A DNA stretch of 64,000 nt, taken from Malurus cyaneus samueli. Its lineage: Eukaryota > Chordata > Aves > Passeriformes > Maluridae. The position numbers were made by a program, and so were the translations under genes. The notes under the pieces were generated by a model. That model ran no database searches. It was given only the letters and a program-made list of their open reading frames with translations, and was not told the origin of the DNA. The stretch covers positions 41,121,336 to 41,185,335 of the forward strand of contig CM019217.1 of NCBI GenBank assembly GCA_009741485.1, read 5' to 3'. This document shows, one piece after another, positions 39,179-52,395 of this stretch (positions within the stretch are counted from its first letter, which is position 1; each line of letters begins with the position of its first letter).

Positions 39179-41915
39179 CTCCACCTAAAACCTGAAGGTG
39201 TCAGGGGTGGAGCCACACAGCTACACTTTGAAGTCTACAGACAACATTCCCCCCTGCCTAAATCTCAAGTCCAACTTTCTCAGCCACAAAATGAGACTTT
39301 CATCTGGAAATCAGCAACCCAGCCACACTTTGGTGTGATGAGGTCCAGCCAACATCACTTGCCAGAACCATGCATATGCACCACCTCTACAGCCACATGG
39401 CTGTAGCTTCCCTTCTCCCTAGCCACATGACCAAGTATCTGAGACATCATTAGACTGTGTTGGTCTCTTTGCGCTCCCACTGTGCAGCCCCAGCTGTGAG
39501 CATGTGCAAAAACACACAGAAAGTCATTTTGGATTGTTCCAGGACAGTCTACCTGTGGCTTTGGGATGCATAAGGCCCTGCAGTCTGTACCCATTATATC
39601 ACTTTATATTTACCATCTTCCTCCACCTTCCAGCTTGACTTCTGTATGTCACCAACCCTATGCAAAGCCTCTTTCAGGATGCTTTGGGCATTCAGTGCAA
39701 AATTGTCTTGCTGTGAAGGATTCCTGAAAGAGAAATGTGTGAGCTGCAGATGTTCTGTGCACACTCTCAGCAGAGGAGAGAGCTGCCTTCCCCTGGGAAG
39801 CTTGGTTCAGCTCTCCTCCCTTACCAAGACATGACAGCCACAGGCAGGCTCACAATGCTTGACAGTACACTGTTTTTCAAGACTTCCTCAGGGATGCTCC
39901 CTGCAGCCTGGCAATCCTAAAATAGAGTACCCCTTGTCTTCCAGCTGTTATCCAGCTCCTCTGTGGAGAGAACTGCAAGAGTTCATACAACAGTTTATCA
40001 GCCTGAGCCTATCATTTTGGGAAAAGCAGGAAGAAATCCTGAAAATTAATGTTTTCAAAAACAAAAGCTTGTATTTGTTTTGGGGTTATAAAAAAGAAAC
40101 CTTTAGAGAAGGTTTGGTGAGTCCTTATTTTTGTCCCGAACATGGTCAACAGTCCACCTTCTTGCAACTCTTCTAAGAGGATGCCAGACATTATCTCAGG
40201 ATTAGTAACTATGAAGGTTATCCTAAAAGGCTTGTGGGATACCAAAAACTCATAGTCTCTCAGGCTTATTTAGGGGGCGAAAAAAGGCTGTGTTTACCAG
40301 ATTAACCATTAATCTGGTTCTTCCATAGAAGTTCTGCCAGAAAGTAGAAAATTCAGCAGTGCAAGTGTTTCTGGATTGACAAACTCTGTTACCATGAGAG
40401 GTTGTTTCAGCAGCTTCCATATCTCCATATCTGCTTTATCTGCACCTTTAACTGTAGATCCCTAAGTGCTCTGATAACAGGGAAAGGTGTTCTACTTTGC
40501 AGTTTTAGGTTGGTAAAATTGCCAACAACACACACCCCTTTTCTGTTATTCTGTAATTTGACAATGCCAAGGAAAACATTAGAGAATGAGTTGAGCACTT
40601 TTCTTAATAGGCCAGATAGGAAATAGTCATCTCATATCCCCTAAATAAATATCCCCTAAACTCTATTGTGAACTGTTACATAATAAAGTTAATGTCCGAT
40701 TAAGATGTATTTGATTTACACAGCCCAGTTTTATCTGTAAGTACATATTTCCAGCAATGAAGAGAGAAAGCAGCCCAAAATGAATGCAAAGTGGAGAGGG
40801 ATGTTTGATAACTTTTTTCTAAGTGCAAATGCCTCTATGCATACATTGCTTCAGCAGCCACTTGTCCAGAGTTGTTTACAAGAACTATTGTTCTCAAACT
40901 ACTTTAACTACCCCCTATTCTTGAAACATGGGAAAAAACCCTTATGAATTCTTTTGTATCATTCTTGGTTTATAAAATAATTTTTTAGGATATTTTCCAG
41001 CTCTGCCTCACCTCCTACTCTTCTGCAGCTTTTCAGGTATCTTTGAGCAAAATCCTCTTTACTAAAATACTTGATTGCCTTGTGATAATAGTCTGCTTTA
41101 CCACCTATAAGATATCGTGGTACTAGAATGACCCCTTTGCAGACAAAGTCTCTGTGCCTGCTTTGCATCAGATAGGCAGGTACAGAACCTATAGAACCTC
41201 TGGAGTCCCACCCACCCACTTTTGTCAAGCAGCCTGAGAATCTGCATCTCAAACTACTCCATTTTTCCTCAGATCCCATTTTCTGAAAAAGCATGCATTT
41301 GCTGCTGAAAATTATGTTTCACTAGACCCTGTTTTCCAGGCACGTTTTGGTAATTCAGTAAGTGGCTTAGAGTCAGTTTCAGCTAAAAGTGATCTTCTGT
41401 AAAAGACAAAATCAAACTATTTTAATTCTCAGAGACTAAGGCCAAGAAAATTTTTCTATTCAATTTTCCTTAATGACAGTGATACATAAGCTACACGTCT
41501 CCAGGGCTGTCATATGAGAAAAGGACTGTAGAAACAAGTTCCTTACAGCCATCTGTAACTACAGACCTAGTGGCAATCTGTTTAGTATGGCCTGTTGGCT
41601 TACCTTGCTCTACAGGATTTTCCACATATGTTAACTTCATTTCAACTTAACATTTTCCTTTCTGTTTAATTTATCAGGTGTACCTCTTCTGCAGCTGCAC
41701 TGACTCTGGAGTCATACTTTTCTACCATTCTTCCATCACATTGAGATATCTGCATATTTTAACACTTTCTTGGTAAGCATTAACATGACCAACCAGTGAT
41801 GGTCTGAGAGCACAGTGTCTCCAAAAATGCACACTGAATGACTATATGAAAGAGAGAATGTACAAAGTTCTTTCATTCCCCTAAAGGAATCTGCTGCGAA
41901 ACCTGACTGTATCAC

Positions 41916-41930
41916 AATAATAATAATAAT
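41916..41930. repeat. (AAT)5 microsatellite
   Basis: Five uninterrupted aat units, followed by A-rich sequence to about 41970. Confidence 0.85.
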
Positions 41931-42118
41931 GTTTAAAAAATAAACAAGCAAAAACCCACCAAAAAACAAAAAATCTACATCAATATCAGTCTTCTCTCAT
42001 TTGCACTTATCTAATTCTTATATATCATTTTTTAAACAATCTGTTTTTTCTAGACCCATCTTGTCTGACAGTTCTTCTATGGATCATTCTCAGGGCTCTC
42101 CATGTTTTGGGGTTGCAA

Positions 42119-42148
42119 TTTTTTGGTTTTTTGGTTTTTTTTTTTTTT
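42119..42148. repeat. T-rich (TTTTTTGG)n low-complexity run
   Basis: Two ttttttgg units are followed by a run of T. T/G-rich sequence continues to about 42177. It produces spurious Phe/Trp-rich open frames. Confidence 0.85.
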
Positions 42149-45100
42149 CTTTATGGTTTGTTTGGGGATTTTTTTCTCTGCATAAAGATCAAAGGAACTG
42201 TTTTGGAGACATGAATCATAGCCCATCTTTACTTTTTACAGATTCTGTGCAACACAGAATTTAGAGCTTCTTCATCCATTGGGAGATATTCACAAATAAT
42301 TCCTCGAGACTTTTGGTTTTCTTAGTCTCCAGTGAGACCACATATTGATACATTCTTAAGTGTCTTGTATTTTTAGCCCTGATACTATTACAAAACACAA
42401 CTTATAAAATCCTTCAGGACCTACAAGTCCACAAGCTGTTCTTGGCTGACACAGGCTAACAGGTACCATTCTTTTCCTTTCACTGCAAACTTTCAAACAG
42501 GCTCAGGCAGATGATGGGAAGATGTACCCTTTTAGCCTTTTGGAGAAACATGTTCTTTTTTTCAGGCTCTCTGTGAGCAGTCTAGTACCGAATTTATAAC
42601 CATTACACACCCCAGAGAATACAACACATTGACGTTTTCTTCACTTCGCCTGAAACTCAAGTTAGTCACATATTTCTCTATAAAATCCACACCACCAGAT
42701 AGGGTTCATAAAGTTATAGATTCTGAAATTATAAAAATGAATTAAATCTGTGGTTAATCCGCTTACAATACAAACAAATCTCAAAATTCTTCCTTCCTTT
42801 CTCCAAATCCACATTAATATCTCTAAACACTTATTTATCTCTTACAGTTAGGGGAGGTTTGAAAGTGTAAATCATGATAGAGGAGAACCAACCTTGTTGA
42901 CCCAGTTACAGTCACCTGAACCACTGCTGCATCAAACACTGTCCATCAGCTTGCTCTGCATAAGATAAAATGAGTAAGATACTGCCCTCCCTTAAAGAAA
43001 CTATACAGCTGTTGGGCCCTCAAACTTTAGTACTGTTGTTTGAAGGCAGCCCTCATCAATACCCTGCTTTACTGATGGGCTAAAACTCCATCTCAGCTCT
43101 CTCAGTGCAGATAAGCTGGATGCCATCAGCATATTGCAGGTAATGTCAGTCAAATGTCCGTGCTAGACCTCTTAATGCTGCAAAAATCTGATGAGTAGGA
43201 GGAATTACAAACTTTGTCCTGTAAAACAACTTCCACATAACCATTTTTGGGGGAATCCTCAAAATACAGCTTCCATCTTACTCCAGAACTTCATGTAACC
43301 TCAAAAAGATTTGCATGGAACTAATGTAACCTCAAGCTTGTTCACACAAATGGAAACAGATAATGTTTCAGCTTTACTCATAAAAATGTTATTTCTAAGA
43401 AGCAACAGTAATCATGTATTTTGTGAAAATCAGGAATTGTAATGCAAAAGCAGGTCTGTCTAAAAACAAAATTTTCTCTCTAGCAACCAGGCTAAATAAA
43501 ACAGCCAGACACCTGGGAACATAAAGGATAAAGAAGAATAGGTCTCTCATTTCTAAATCAGCAGCAGTGCTTGCATTCTACTTTAGGTAAACAACAGGAG
43601 CAGCAGTCATAATCTCTCTCTGTGGAAGAACTGTAAACTGTTTGAAGAAAAGAACTATAAAATTTTCCTTAAAAGGGTAAGTGTTTTAAGGTGGGAGAAA
43701 GCTTGTTTTTTTTCCCCCACATACCTGCACCATGAAGCTCAGGGAAAGAGTGAAGAATATTCTTGAGACTGGTCTGGCTTCCTGGATCATAGGAGTTCAG
43801 GTAGATCTGACCCAGTCCATGCTCAGAGGCAAAACAATCTCACCCTGCAGCCATCCCTTTGCGCACACACATGACCTTCGTCCCACTGTTAGTCAGTGAT
43901 AAGAAAATGGGAAAGAGCACTTGTTGCAATGCCAGGCATCTCTGCTTGGGAAATTGCAGCTGTTGTATGTTCTTTCTTCTCCATGGTTCATATCGGGCTG
44001 TGGGGTAGAGCTGGAAAGCAAGCCTTCAAAGCCAATTATGAAGCAGGACATGCAGAGTTGACCAACAAAAGGGTGCTACTGCTGGAAGAGTTCTGTCAGT
44101 TTTTCAAGGCATCTTTGACGTGCCAGGAACTTTTCTAAGTACCTCTGCCACAGTGACAAGAGAAGGACTCTTCAATATGCACTGAGGGAAGTGCACACAT
44201 GAACACCCACATGTATTTTTACACACACCTAACGCGTGTATAAACTTTTCCATGCTCTCTTTCTACAATGCACACAGAACAATCTATATTTTTTCTTCAT
44301 ATACACAATGAGTCTTATGCTCAACAGACATTCCTGCAGATTTTTGAAAATGCCAAAGAACACTGCCAGTCAGATTTCCTCACCCACAATGAAACTTGGG
44401 GATCAGACAATATTAAAACAGTTTGTTCCAAATGTGTATGAATAAATTGCAACTACTCTTAATTTGTCATTAAATAAGCAGAATGCATGCTTTTATCTAC
44501 ATATCTATGGCATACAGGCATGCACACACCTTTTACACAGCAGTAAGAAATAGAAACCATATTAATTATATTGGCTTAATTAATTATGATTGCCTTCCTG
44601 GCAATGATAAAGGACAACCTGCTCATTCTGCCTGCTCTGTTTCTGGCTCTCTGTGTTAATAACTATAAGGCATTTCTGAGACACATCTGGACCCTAGAGG
44701 GAAAGGATGTTTGCTGGAACATGGGAGTTCATCTTGTTGAGAGTATCTAAGTAACCATGGTGGACTCATCTACCAAAATATCATTTCCATGAGGAACCAC
44801 TGTTCTACAATGTATGTGCATGTCAGCTGGATATTATTTCAGTATGTTAATGGAATTGTCACTATTCTGTGCTGCCTAGGTAAAATGGAATAATACTGGT
44901 TTTATCCTTTGTCTTGTTATTTTAAAGTACAAATTCTCAGTGGGGTACAATAAACCAAAAATTAGATGGCTTTCAGTGCTTGAGCTTAAATGGTGAAAGA
45001 TAGATTAGATATGCATTGTGGATATGCTAATAAATTAGATAGCATTTGCCACAAAAAGGACTGGGTGAGTAAAATTAGAGTTGGTCCTAAATCTGCAAGT

Positions 45101-46139
45101 GTGCTTCAGATGCTCTAATCAAATATTCCAGACACACAAAAAAATAAAGTTTCAATTTGTTTCCTTTCATTTATAGTTTTTTTAAAAGGCAGTTACAGAG
45201 TTTGAAAGTCACATTTCCAATAAGAAACAAAAAATAAATTCAGCAACAACCCCTATCACACAGTCAAGACCTTTCCTGAACATTCCAGATTAAAACAGCC
45301 TTGGGATCTAAATCTATGCTGATGAAAGTCAACCTCTTTAGATGCCAAATGAAAAGAATCAGGATTCTAAGATGAAGAACAAGTAAAATGAAGAAAAAAA
45401 GCCAAAAAAGAAAAAAACCCTCAAACCAGCAAAAATATTTTGGAAAGAAAAAGAAGCACTACAATCATAACAACCAATCAAGATCAGTTTTCCATCTGCC
45501 ATACATTTGTTTCAAAATGAAATAAAAACCTGCTGATTTCATCAAAATAGAAAGTGTTTTACTGCTACAACCTCCAGATCACTGTGAATCTAACCACTGG
45601 GAAGCTAAAGACAAATACAATGAATTAGGTGGGAAACGGATTGCTGGTTTTCATTTCTTCTACTCTTCTACTTATAGCATCTTAATCTGAATAAAGTATC
45701 ACAAAACCCTGGCTGAGCACAAGAGTAGAAATAAATGCATATAATGCATAGTTTAGAGAGTCAGGCTCAGCTTTTAAGAGCCAAGATAATTGCACACCAA
45801 GGAAAAAGATGATGAAGAAGAAATATGTAGTAATAGTGCAGAGCCAAGAAGGATGACTGCAGTGTTAGACTCCACAGATGATAAGATGATTTGTTACAAC
45901 TTTAAAACTGTTTTTATAATGCATGCTGGATCTTTTATAGATCTTTGGATAGACTGTAATGTTTGTTATTCTTTTGTTCTCACTAGCATTATAGAGATCC
46001 TTGTTTACAAGAGACTCAGCTGGTTTCACCCTCTTCAAAGGTTGGGGACAAATCTCTCGGGGGGAAAAGAAAAGTGTTAATTGCAAGTAAAAAACCACAC
46101 AAATGTTGTTGTCAAAACAATTGCATGAAGTTGTACAGT

Positions 46140-46151
46140 CCCATCTAGTGG
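46140..46151 (-). promoter_or_regulatory. CTCF-like motif
   Basis: The minus strand reads ccactagatggg, matching 11 of 12 positions of the CTCF core CCASYAGRKGGC. Only the last base differs. CTCF is a zinc-finger insulator and loop-anchor protein in vertebrates. A single motif match in 64 kb is weak evidence. Confidence 0.3.
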
Positions 46152-49100
46152 TCAAAAATTACCGCAGAGAAGAGACAAATACAGCACCTAAACCACAGTC
46201 CCAGCAGATCTGCCAATGTTATTATCTGTTTAAGCATAGTACTAATATTCTCATGCATCCCAGCCCAAGTATATTTTATTATGCAATATCCTAAGGCAGA
46301 GCCATATAGTGAATGCCTCGTGCCCACAGCTAATTCCAGTGAAAACAGGTACAACGACATCTCAAAACTGGACTCATCTAAAGAAAGTGAGCTATCACTG
46401 ATTTTATTTTGCAGCTCACTCTGCTTCCTGAGAATATTTTCTTATAGTAAATATCACTCTCTAATGGTATTCTGCAAAGTGCCAGCTGATGGTAGCATCA
46501 CAAACAGCAATTTACAGGCATTGTAGATTATATCACTGTTGACACAGTCTTAAAGCCAAGAATTCCATTTTTACTGTATTGGCAACATCTCTTTCACAGT
46601 CTCCAAATCAGTACTTCAAGGAAGGCTGAGTCCTACTGCTAGAGTTGTGCATGTTTTTATTGCCACTGTGTGCCATATTTGTGACTATTTAAAAATCTCT
46701 GGCATTTGTCGAAAATTGACTTGAAATTGTTTTAATGAAGTTCAAAAGCATCCTTCTTATTAAACTAGTAAGTAAACTAATCTCCAAGAGCATTTGCAGT
46801 TTACAGTGTTAGCGGGCTGCTGTTTTGGAAACAAAATCCCTGATTGTTGTGATACAGCTAGATTTCTGTCAAGGGTTAATGTGTGAGTTGCACCACTGCA
46901 ATAGAGAATGTGAGCAGCCAAAAAAATCCTGAGGTGCTGTTTTTTCTCTCTTTAGGAAAAACACAGGAAAATGCTTGGTAATTGTGTAAGTGGTGAAACT
47001 CACACCATGCATGGGGTGAAACCCCATGGCTTTTTCTCATGGCACTGATACAAGCACTGCAATTGCTGTCATCACTCCTGTAACAGAGAAGGGCCGCATG
47101 CCCACTGCAAAGGCAACACTGTCCAAGGAGACTAGAAGAGCAAGGGACTCAAAAGTGCTCTTATGAATGAAAATGGATACACACCAAAGCATCCTAGCAT
47201 GAATTTGCAAAACAAAGGTTATGTTGGTTTACCACCCGAGTGACTGCCCACTGCACAGCCAGCAGGCCCTGCACATTTTCTCAGTCTAAATCCCATTCAT
47301 CCCCTCTGGAAAATGGTAGCGCATTCACTTTTGTAGTCCTGCAAAACCACGTATTACCTGAAAAATACTCTTGTCATCCATTCCGTGTTGTATGCGTGCA
47401 CAGTCCAAGTAAAAAATTCTGCATTCTTTTTAAAGGCTTGTAAGAAATTCCATTGCAAGTGCACCTGATTCCTTTACATATTCCATGCCTCTTCAATCCT
47501 AAACCACTGCATTATTACCTTGGCCAAATGAGTTACAGCCAGTGAGCAAGAGGCTGGTTCCCACACCTGGCCTAGGAGGCTGCAATATATGAGAAGTACA
47601 AATACCTTTCAAACCTCCCCAATTTATCTAACTTTCTCTGACATTTCAGGGCAAGCTTGCCTGAAATTTTACTCAATTGTATTCAGGATAAAAATGTTGG
47701 CAATCTACTTGCGGAAAAAATTATATTCTGGTGCATGAAGAAATCCAGATATGTGTGAAAATATACATATGTCAGTTGCAGACAAACAACAGGAGAAATG
47801 CATATTGCAGGAAAATAAAAGCTCACACATGTGTTAAGGAAAAGACCTGACCTCCTCCTGTATAGCTTTGTATTGCACTAATGTATTCTCCCTATGTTTA
47901 TGGGAACAAGGTTGATTGCAAGTGGGTCTTAAAAGGAATAATTAGATCCAGGTGCCAAAGAGGTCTCAAGACTAGAAATGAACTTGCTTAAATGCAAGTT
48001 GAAGTTGATAGGCAATAGCTCATAACTGGACATCTATCTGACTTAGAATACAGTCTGACTTGTTCTCTATCACTGCTTGCACAGCTAAACCTTTTCTGAA
48101 AAATCTGCCTCACAAAGTGACACAAAATGCTGTACCTAAATGTGAAATAAAACAATAATTCTACCCATTAGAATGCTTTAGATGATGGTATTTACATCTA
48201 TTATAATTTAAACTGTTAATGTAATTAGTGTTAAAAGACTGCTACAATTAAAGGAATAAAAAGTTACCTTCTTGTTGAAATTCTTTGAAATGTTATACAA
48301 GCAGAGAAAATCGAGAATTCTCCTAGCTGTCATGTAATCAGCAGAAAATGTCTGCACAAGCCATTAGAGGGAAAGATTGAAAATTAAAAAATTGAACCAC
48401 ATCCCCCCCCATATTATACACATCTCAGTGATATCTGTTACAAGGGTAAGGAAAAATGGAATGAGGATCAGTTTACAGGCAAGTCCTTCAGATATCAAAA
48501 CAACCTAAACTACAAGATCTTACCAGCCAGTTTGCAGTCCTGATTTTGGCACAAGAAAAAAGATAGCATTGCAAAGAGAATTGCAAATATCTCTGACTGA
48601 AATACTGCATGAAGTGGGAGCTGAGAGGGAAGGATGCAGAGTGACTTAGTATTTAGATTTTTCCTTAGCCTTCTTTCTCTGAATATCTCCTGTGGTAGCT
48701 ATTTATATCTTGACTGGGGTATTGAGAATAAAGGAAGGACTTCCTCCTCTCTGAGCAGCCAGGGGACGGGCAGTGCTGCAGAAAGTGGGCAGAAGGCAAA
48801 ATAGCAGTTTTTCTTCTTAGGTCACTAGCTTGGAGGCCACAGAGGCTTTTTAAAAGACTGACATCAGCAGTAGAGCTCTTTGGTATCAGGACCTCAAGAA
48901 GGTTATCTTTATCTAATTGCTCCCTGAGCATCACCAGAAGCAAGATTGCTTTTCATTACACCCACTGTAGTTCTGTGGTTAAATGCCACAACCAAGACCT
49001 TTATTTGTCATTGTATTACTCTTTCCTCCTATCTGTCTTTATCAGCCATCCTCTTCTGACCTGTTCTTTCTCTCACTTTGCCTTTTATAGATGCACAAGA

Positions 49101-52100
49101 TTTTGGCTAAGAGGGATTTCTGCAACCAAGAATACATTAGATGGGTGTGGGTCACTATAGAATTACTTGGTCTCACATTGGTTTTGTTTTTTTCTCCAGA
49201 ACTCCTGTGAGACTTGATGCTTACCTGAAGGTTTCTGTTCTTTACACACATACTTTTATGTTATCTGTTAATCACATTGTTCATTTTACAAGTAGAAAAT
49301 ACGAGCATTTCCTGTCTACTGCTCAAGTGTCTCTTAAGAGTTCAGGCATTGAAAGGAAAATACAAATACTTCCATATTGTTGTTTTTTTTAAAGAGAATG
49401 TGTGAGGCGTTATAAAATCCTTAGTGTCTTATTGGCACTGTAGTGTCTATTTTGAATTGTCTTGCATATGGCTTCCAAAAACAGTAAAAAAAAATTCATA
49501 AATGGCTCTTCATTGGGGTATTTTAATTGTTGATTCTACTACAGTTTACAAAGACTTGAATGCATAAATGAACTTAGGTGAACAGGTAGTCTTACTGACC
49601 CTTAAGAAGTTTGTGTATATGCAATCTAAACAATTATAAGTAACAACTGGTTATAGTTAATCACATTTACTTTTGGCAGTCACAAGGACTAGATGAATGG
49701 CAACTGTCTGCTGAAACTGCTGTTGTTTTATCTATTTTTATTCCATTTCATTTCTTCCCTGAAATGCTGTTTTTCTTTTTTATTCCTCTCACCTTTCTGT
49801 TTTGCCAGTGATGACCTCAGTGTGTCTTTGAAAGGACATACTTGTTCCAGCTGCCCTTTGAAGTCAAGGAATACATTTCTGTCACAGACATCCATGGCTT
49901 CCAGAGGGTCAGTAGCATTATTAATAATATTAATTAAAATGAACATTTTTATGGAAAAAAATATTAAGCTTAAAAAACAAAAACATTTGGAGAGAATATT
50001 AAACCTCATGCCTCAAGGCATAAACAAGCCTCTAACTGATGGGTTGAAGAAAGAAACTTTATCCTCAGGGTAGATTTTATAATTGCTTAGCACATGTCTT
50101 CCTCCAGCTTTCTTTAAAACACATTATGACACTGAGAGTCACTGCTAAAAACAGAATAGTAGAGTAGATGGAGGGCTGGATTGGTTTTGCAGTGACATTT
50201 CTTATATTCCACATCACTTAAATGCTGTTTTCAATTTAGATACTCGGTACCGGAATTTACTAAACAGATCCTAAGATGACCCTTTTCTCAGCCATATTTT
50301 TTTCCATTTTGTATTTTCTGTGTAGTTTATGCAAAGGTAACTTCAGCAGACTCTTTGCAGTACTTACAGCCTCAGCTGTGTCTTTCACTTTATAGCCTCA
50401 TTCACACTTTCTGTTTTCAGGCTACTATAGTTCAGTTTTGTTTTTTCTGTCAATCTTCTGTCCTTTCTGGCTTGGTTTCTGTCTTTCTTGTGGCTTTTCA
50501 AGTCTTACTGAAGGATTTTTTGGTTGTTTTTTGTTGTTTTTTTTTCTTTCTGAACAAGAATGGTTAATATACTATTCTGCTTTACTAAGAAAAAGCCCCC
50601 AGAACATAAATTACTAAAATTGGTAGAGAATCATGTTTTCCTTCTCGGACTTTGATTTTCATCATATCATTATTTTTACAGTAACAGACCCTTTAATCCA
50701 TACTAAATTGGTAAAAGAAAAATAGTTTTTAGCTAATATAGATTAAGTCTATTAACACTGTAGTCACCAGTTAAACTATAAGGAAACAGCTTCTCAAGAG
50801 TTCTGTCCTAAAATCTGTAGCATGAAAAATAGGGCAGTGTAGCCAAAATAAATCAAGTATACTTACAGGCTGAACTGGATGGTGTGGTTCTAGTAAAAAA
50901 AAATAAGTCTTTTATTCTGATGGATTTATATTTTAGTGTACAAAACTGAATTTATCTCTAGAAAATACAGCAGTGAACAATGTAAATTGACCCACATAAG
51001 TAAATTATTTTCTTTTCTTTATGGATATTAATTTTACATGCATTCATTCATCAAGGTGTATATCAACTATTTACTTTTTGTACCATAAATTATGCAGCTC
51101 AACTAAGTATGACTTATACCAGTACAGATTCAGATTAACTGACAGACTCTAAACCTTGTATAAATTCTAAAACTATGATTTACTGTACTTCACAATCAGT
51201 TACAGCTTTTAGCTTTGTACGTAAAAATTTGTTCCAGCATTTTCTTTAAGTTACCATTTCAAGCAATGACCTTCAGTACTCACATGATGATCCAGTTAGT
51301 AGATGCCAAAACACAATATGTTGTGATAAACATACCCTTTTTGTTTCCACTTCTGTTTAATCTGCCACTGCTTCCTGCATATCAACCAGATCTTCACAGG
51401 CTTCTTAGTTTCTTATGTGATGTTCTCAACTGGATGTTGTTCTGCAATTAATTTTGCTTACGAGTTTTCCTTTAAACATTATATACATATAGTTTAGTAG
51501 AGAAATGGTCCCCCTTATTTTATTATGTGCAAGATTTGGTGCAACTAATGATGCATAGAACTGCACAAAAATGGTGATGCTGACAGTCTTTCTGTGATTA
51601 TGTTTCGCTGAATGGGTGTTGTGAATATTAAACCCCCCCATATATACAAGAACAAAAAGTGTGAAGGAGCTAGCCCAAGGATACCTGTAATAAAGTAATT
51701 TAAAACAAATTGAGTGAGAAGGTTGGACTTACATTTTGAAAATGCATCCTCTATTCATCTCTAGCGTTCACAGGTTTATTCCTCTTATTCAAAGTTTTAG
51801 AAATTATGATTAAATCTTAAAGGACTCAGATTAGAGTGTCGGAGAGAATAAGAGTTCCTCCAGTTCAGGAACTCAGCCAGATATTTTTGCACTTAACTAA
51901 AATATGGTTGTGTGAAAAAATTGGGGTTTTTGTACAGTAGTTGAAAAAAAAAAAAAAAAAAAAAAAAAGACCTCAGGTCATATCAGGATTGTTAATTTCT
52001 GAATCTTTCCCTGAAATTTTTGTTTAGTTTCTAACTCACTTGTAAGCAAATCAATGGAATAGAGGGCTGAGATTGACAATGTTAGAGATGTCTGTCACAG

Positions 52101-52355
52101 GGCCTCAAGAGTTAGTCCATGCAGAGGGGAAGTATCTGAGTTCAGGCTTTCACAAATAGAGGACACCGAGAAGAAGTCAGTGTTCTCAGTCTCAATTTTT
52201 TATGACATTGTACCAATAATTAAAATGGCCCTAGAATCCTCATCTCTTAATGAATGTCCTAATCATTAAATCAGACATGAGCTTTTCACCCTTAAAGCTC
52301 AGTCCCAGAAATGCCAGTGAATATTGTTAGTGCAGTGCTGGGATCCACCTACACA
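46152..52355. other. Single-copy region 2: no gene supported
   Basis: Non-coding in appearance. The longest frame (49693-50073, plus, 126 residues) begins with a hydrophobic, Phe/Leu-rich stretch that simply reflects T-rich DNA, and has a long antisense frame across it. I recognise no domain. A poly-A tract lies at 51944-51968. Confidence 0.55.
51944..51968. repeat. Poly-A tract, 25 bases
   Basis: Twenty-five uninterrupted A. I looked upstream for a processed gene copy or SINE and saw neither, and no target-site duplication stands out. Confidence 0.9.
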
Positions 52356-52395
52356 GCAGAGCTGAGCAACAGCTCCAGAGTGAGCTCAGCTCTGC
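52356..52395. repeat. Hairpin with 12-bp perfect stem
   Basis: gcagagctgagc at 52356-52367 and its exact reverse complement at 52384-52395 enclose a 16-base loop. It lies within a locally GC-richer stretch (52330-52450). The stem is too short for a typical microRNA precursor and flanking pairing is poor. Confidence 0.6.

Larger units (their letters stand above)
39179..46139. other. Single-copy region 1: no gene supported
   Basis: Sequence is somewhat less AT-rich to about 40 kb, then AT-rich. Open frames at 40959-41294 (minus, 111 residues) and 43896-44138 (plus, 80 residues) are unrecognised and lack splice or domain support. A TAATTA-rich stretch lies at 44558-44590. T-rich and (AAT)n simple repeats are listed separately. 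Confidence 0.55.

Noticed and set aside
40959..41294. 111-residue open frame on the minus strand
   Set aside because: The composition looks more protein-like than most, but I recognise no family, and neither splice context nor conservation can be judged here.
43896..44138. 80-residue open frame with protein-like composition
   Set aside because: There is no domain, no convincing flanking splice signals and no neighbouring exon. I left it as unrecognised.
46938..46980. Splice-acceptor look-alike (pyrimidine run then ag) followed by a gtaatt donor-like site
   Set aside because: Such pairs are common in T-rich DNA. The enclosed stretch is tiny and has no coding signature.
49693..50073. 126-residue open frame on the plus strand, longest in the window
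   Set aside because: Its hydrophobic start comes from T-rich DNA. It has a 93-residue antisense frame across it, no recognised domain, and its length is within chance for 64 kb of six-frame sequence.
51944..51968. Poly-A tail of a processed pseudogene or SINE
   Set aside because: Upstream sequence shows no gene-like or SINE body, and no target-site duplication was seen.
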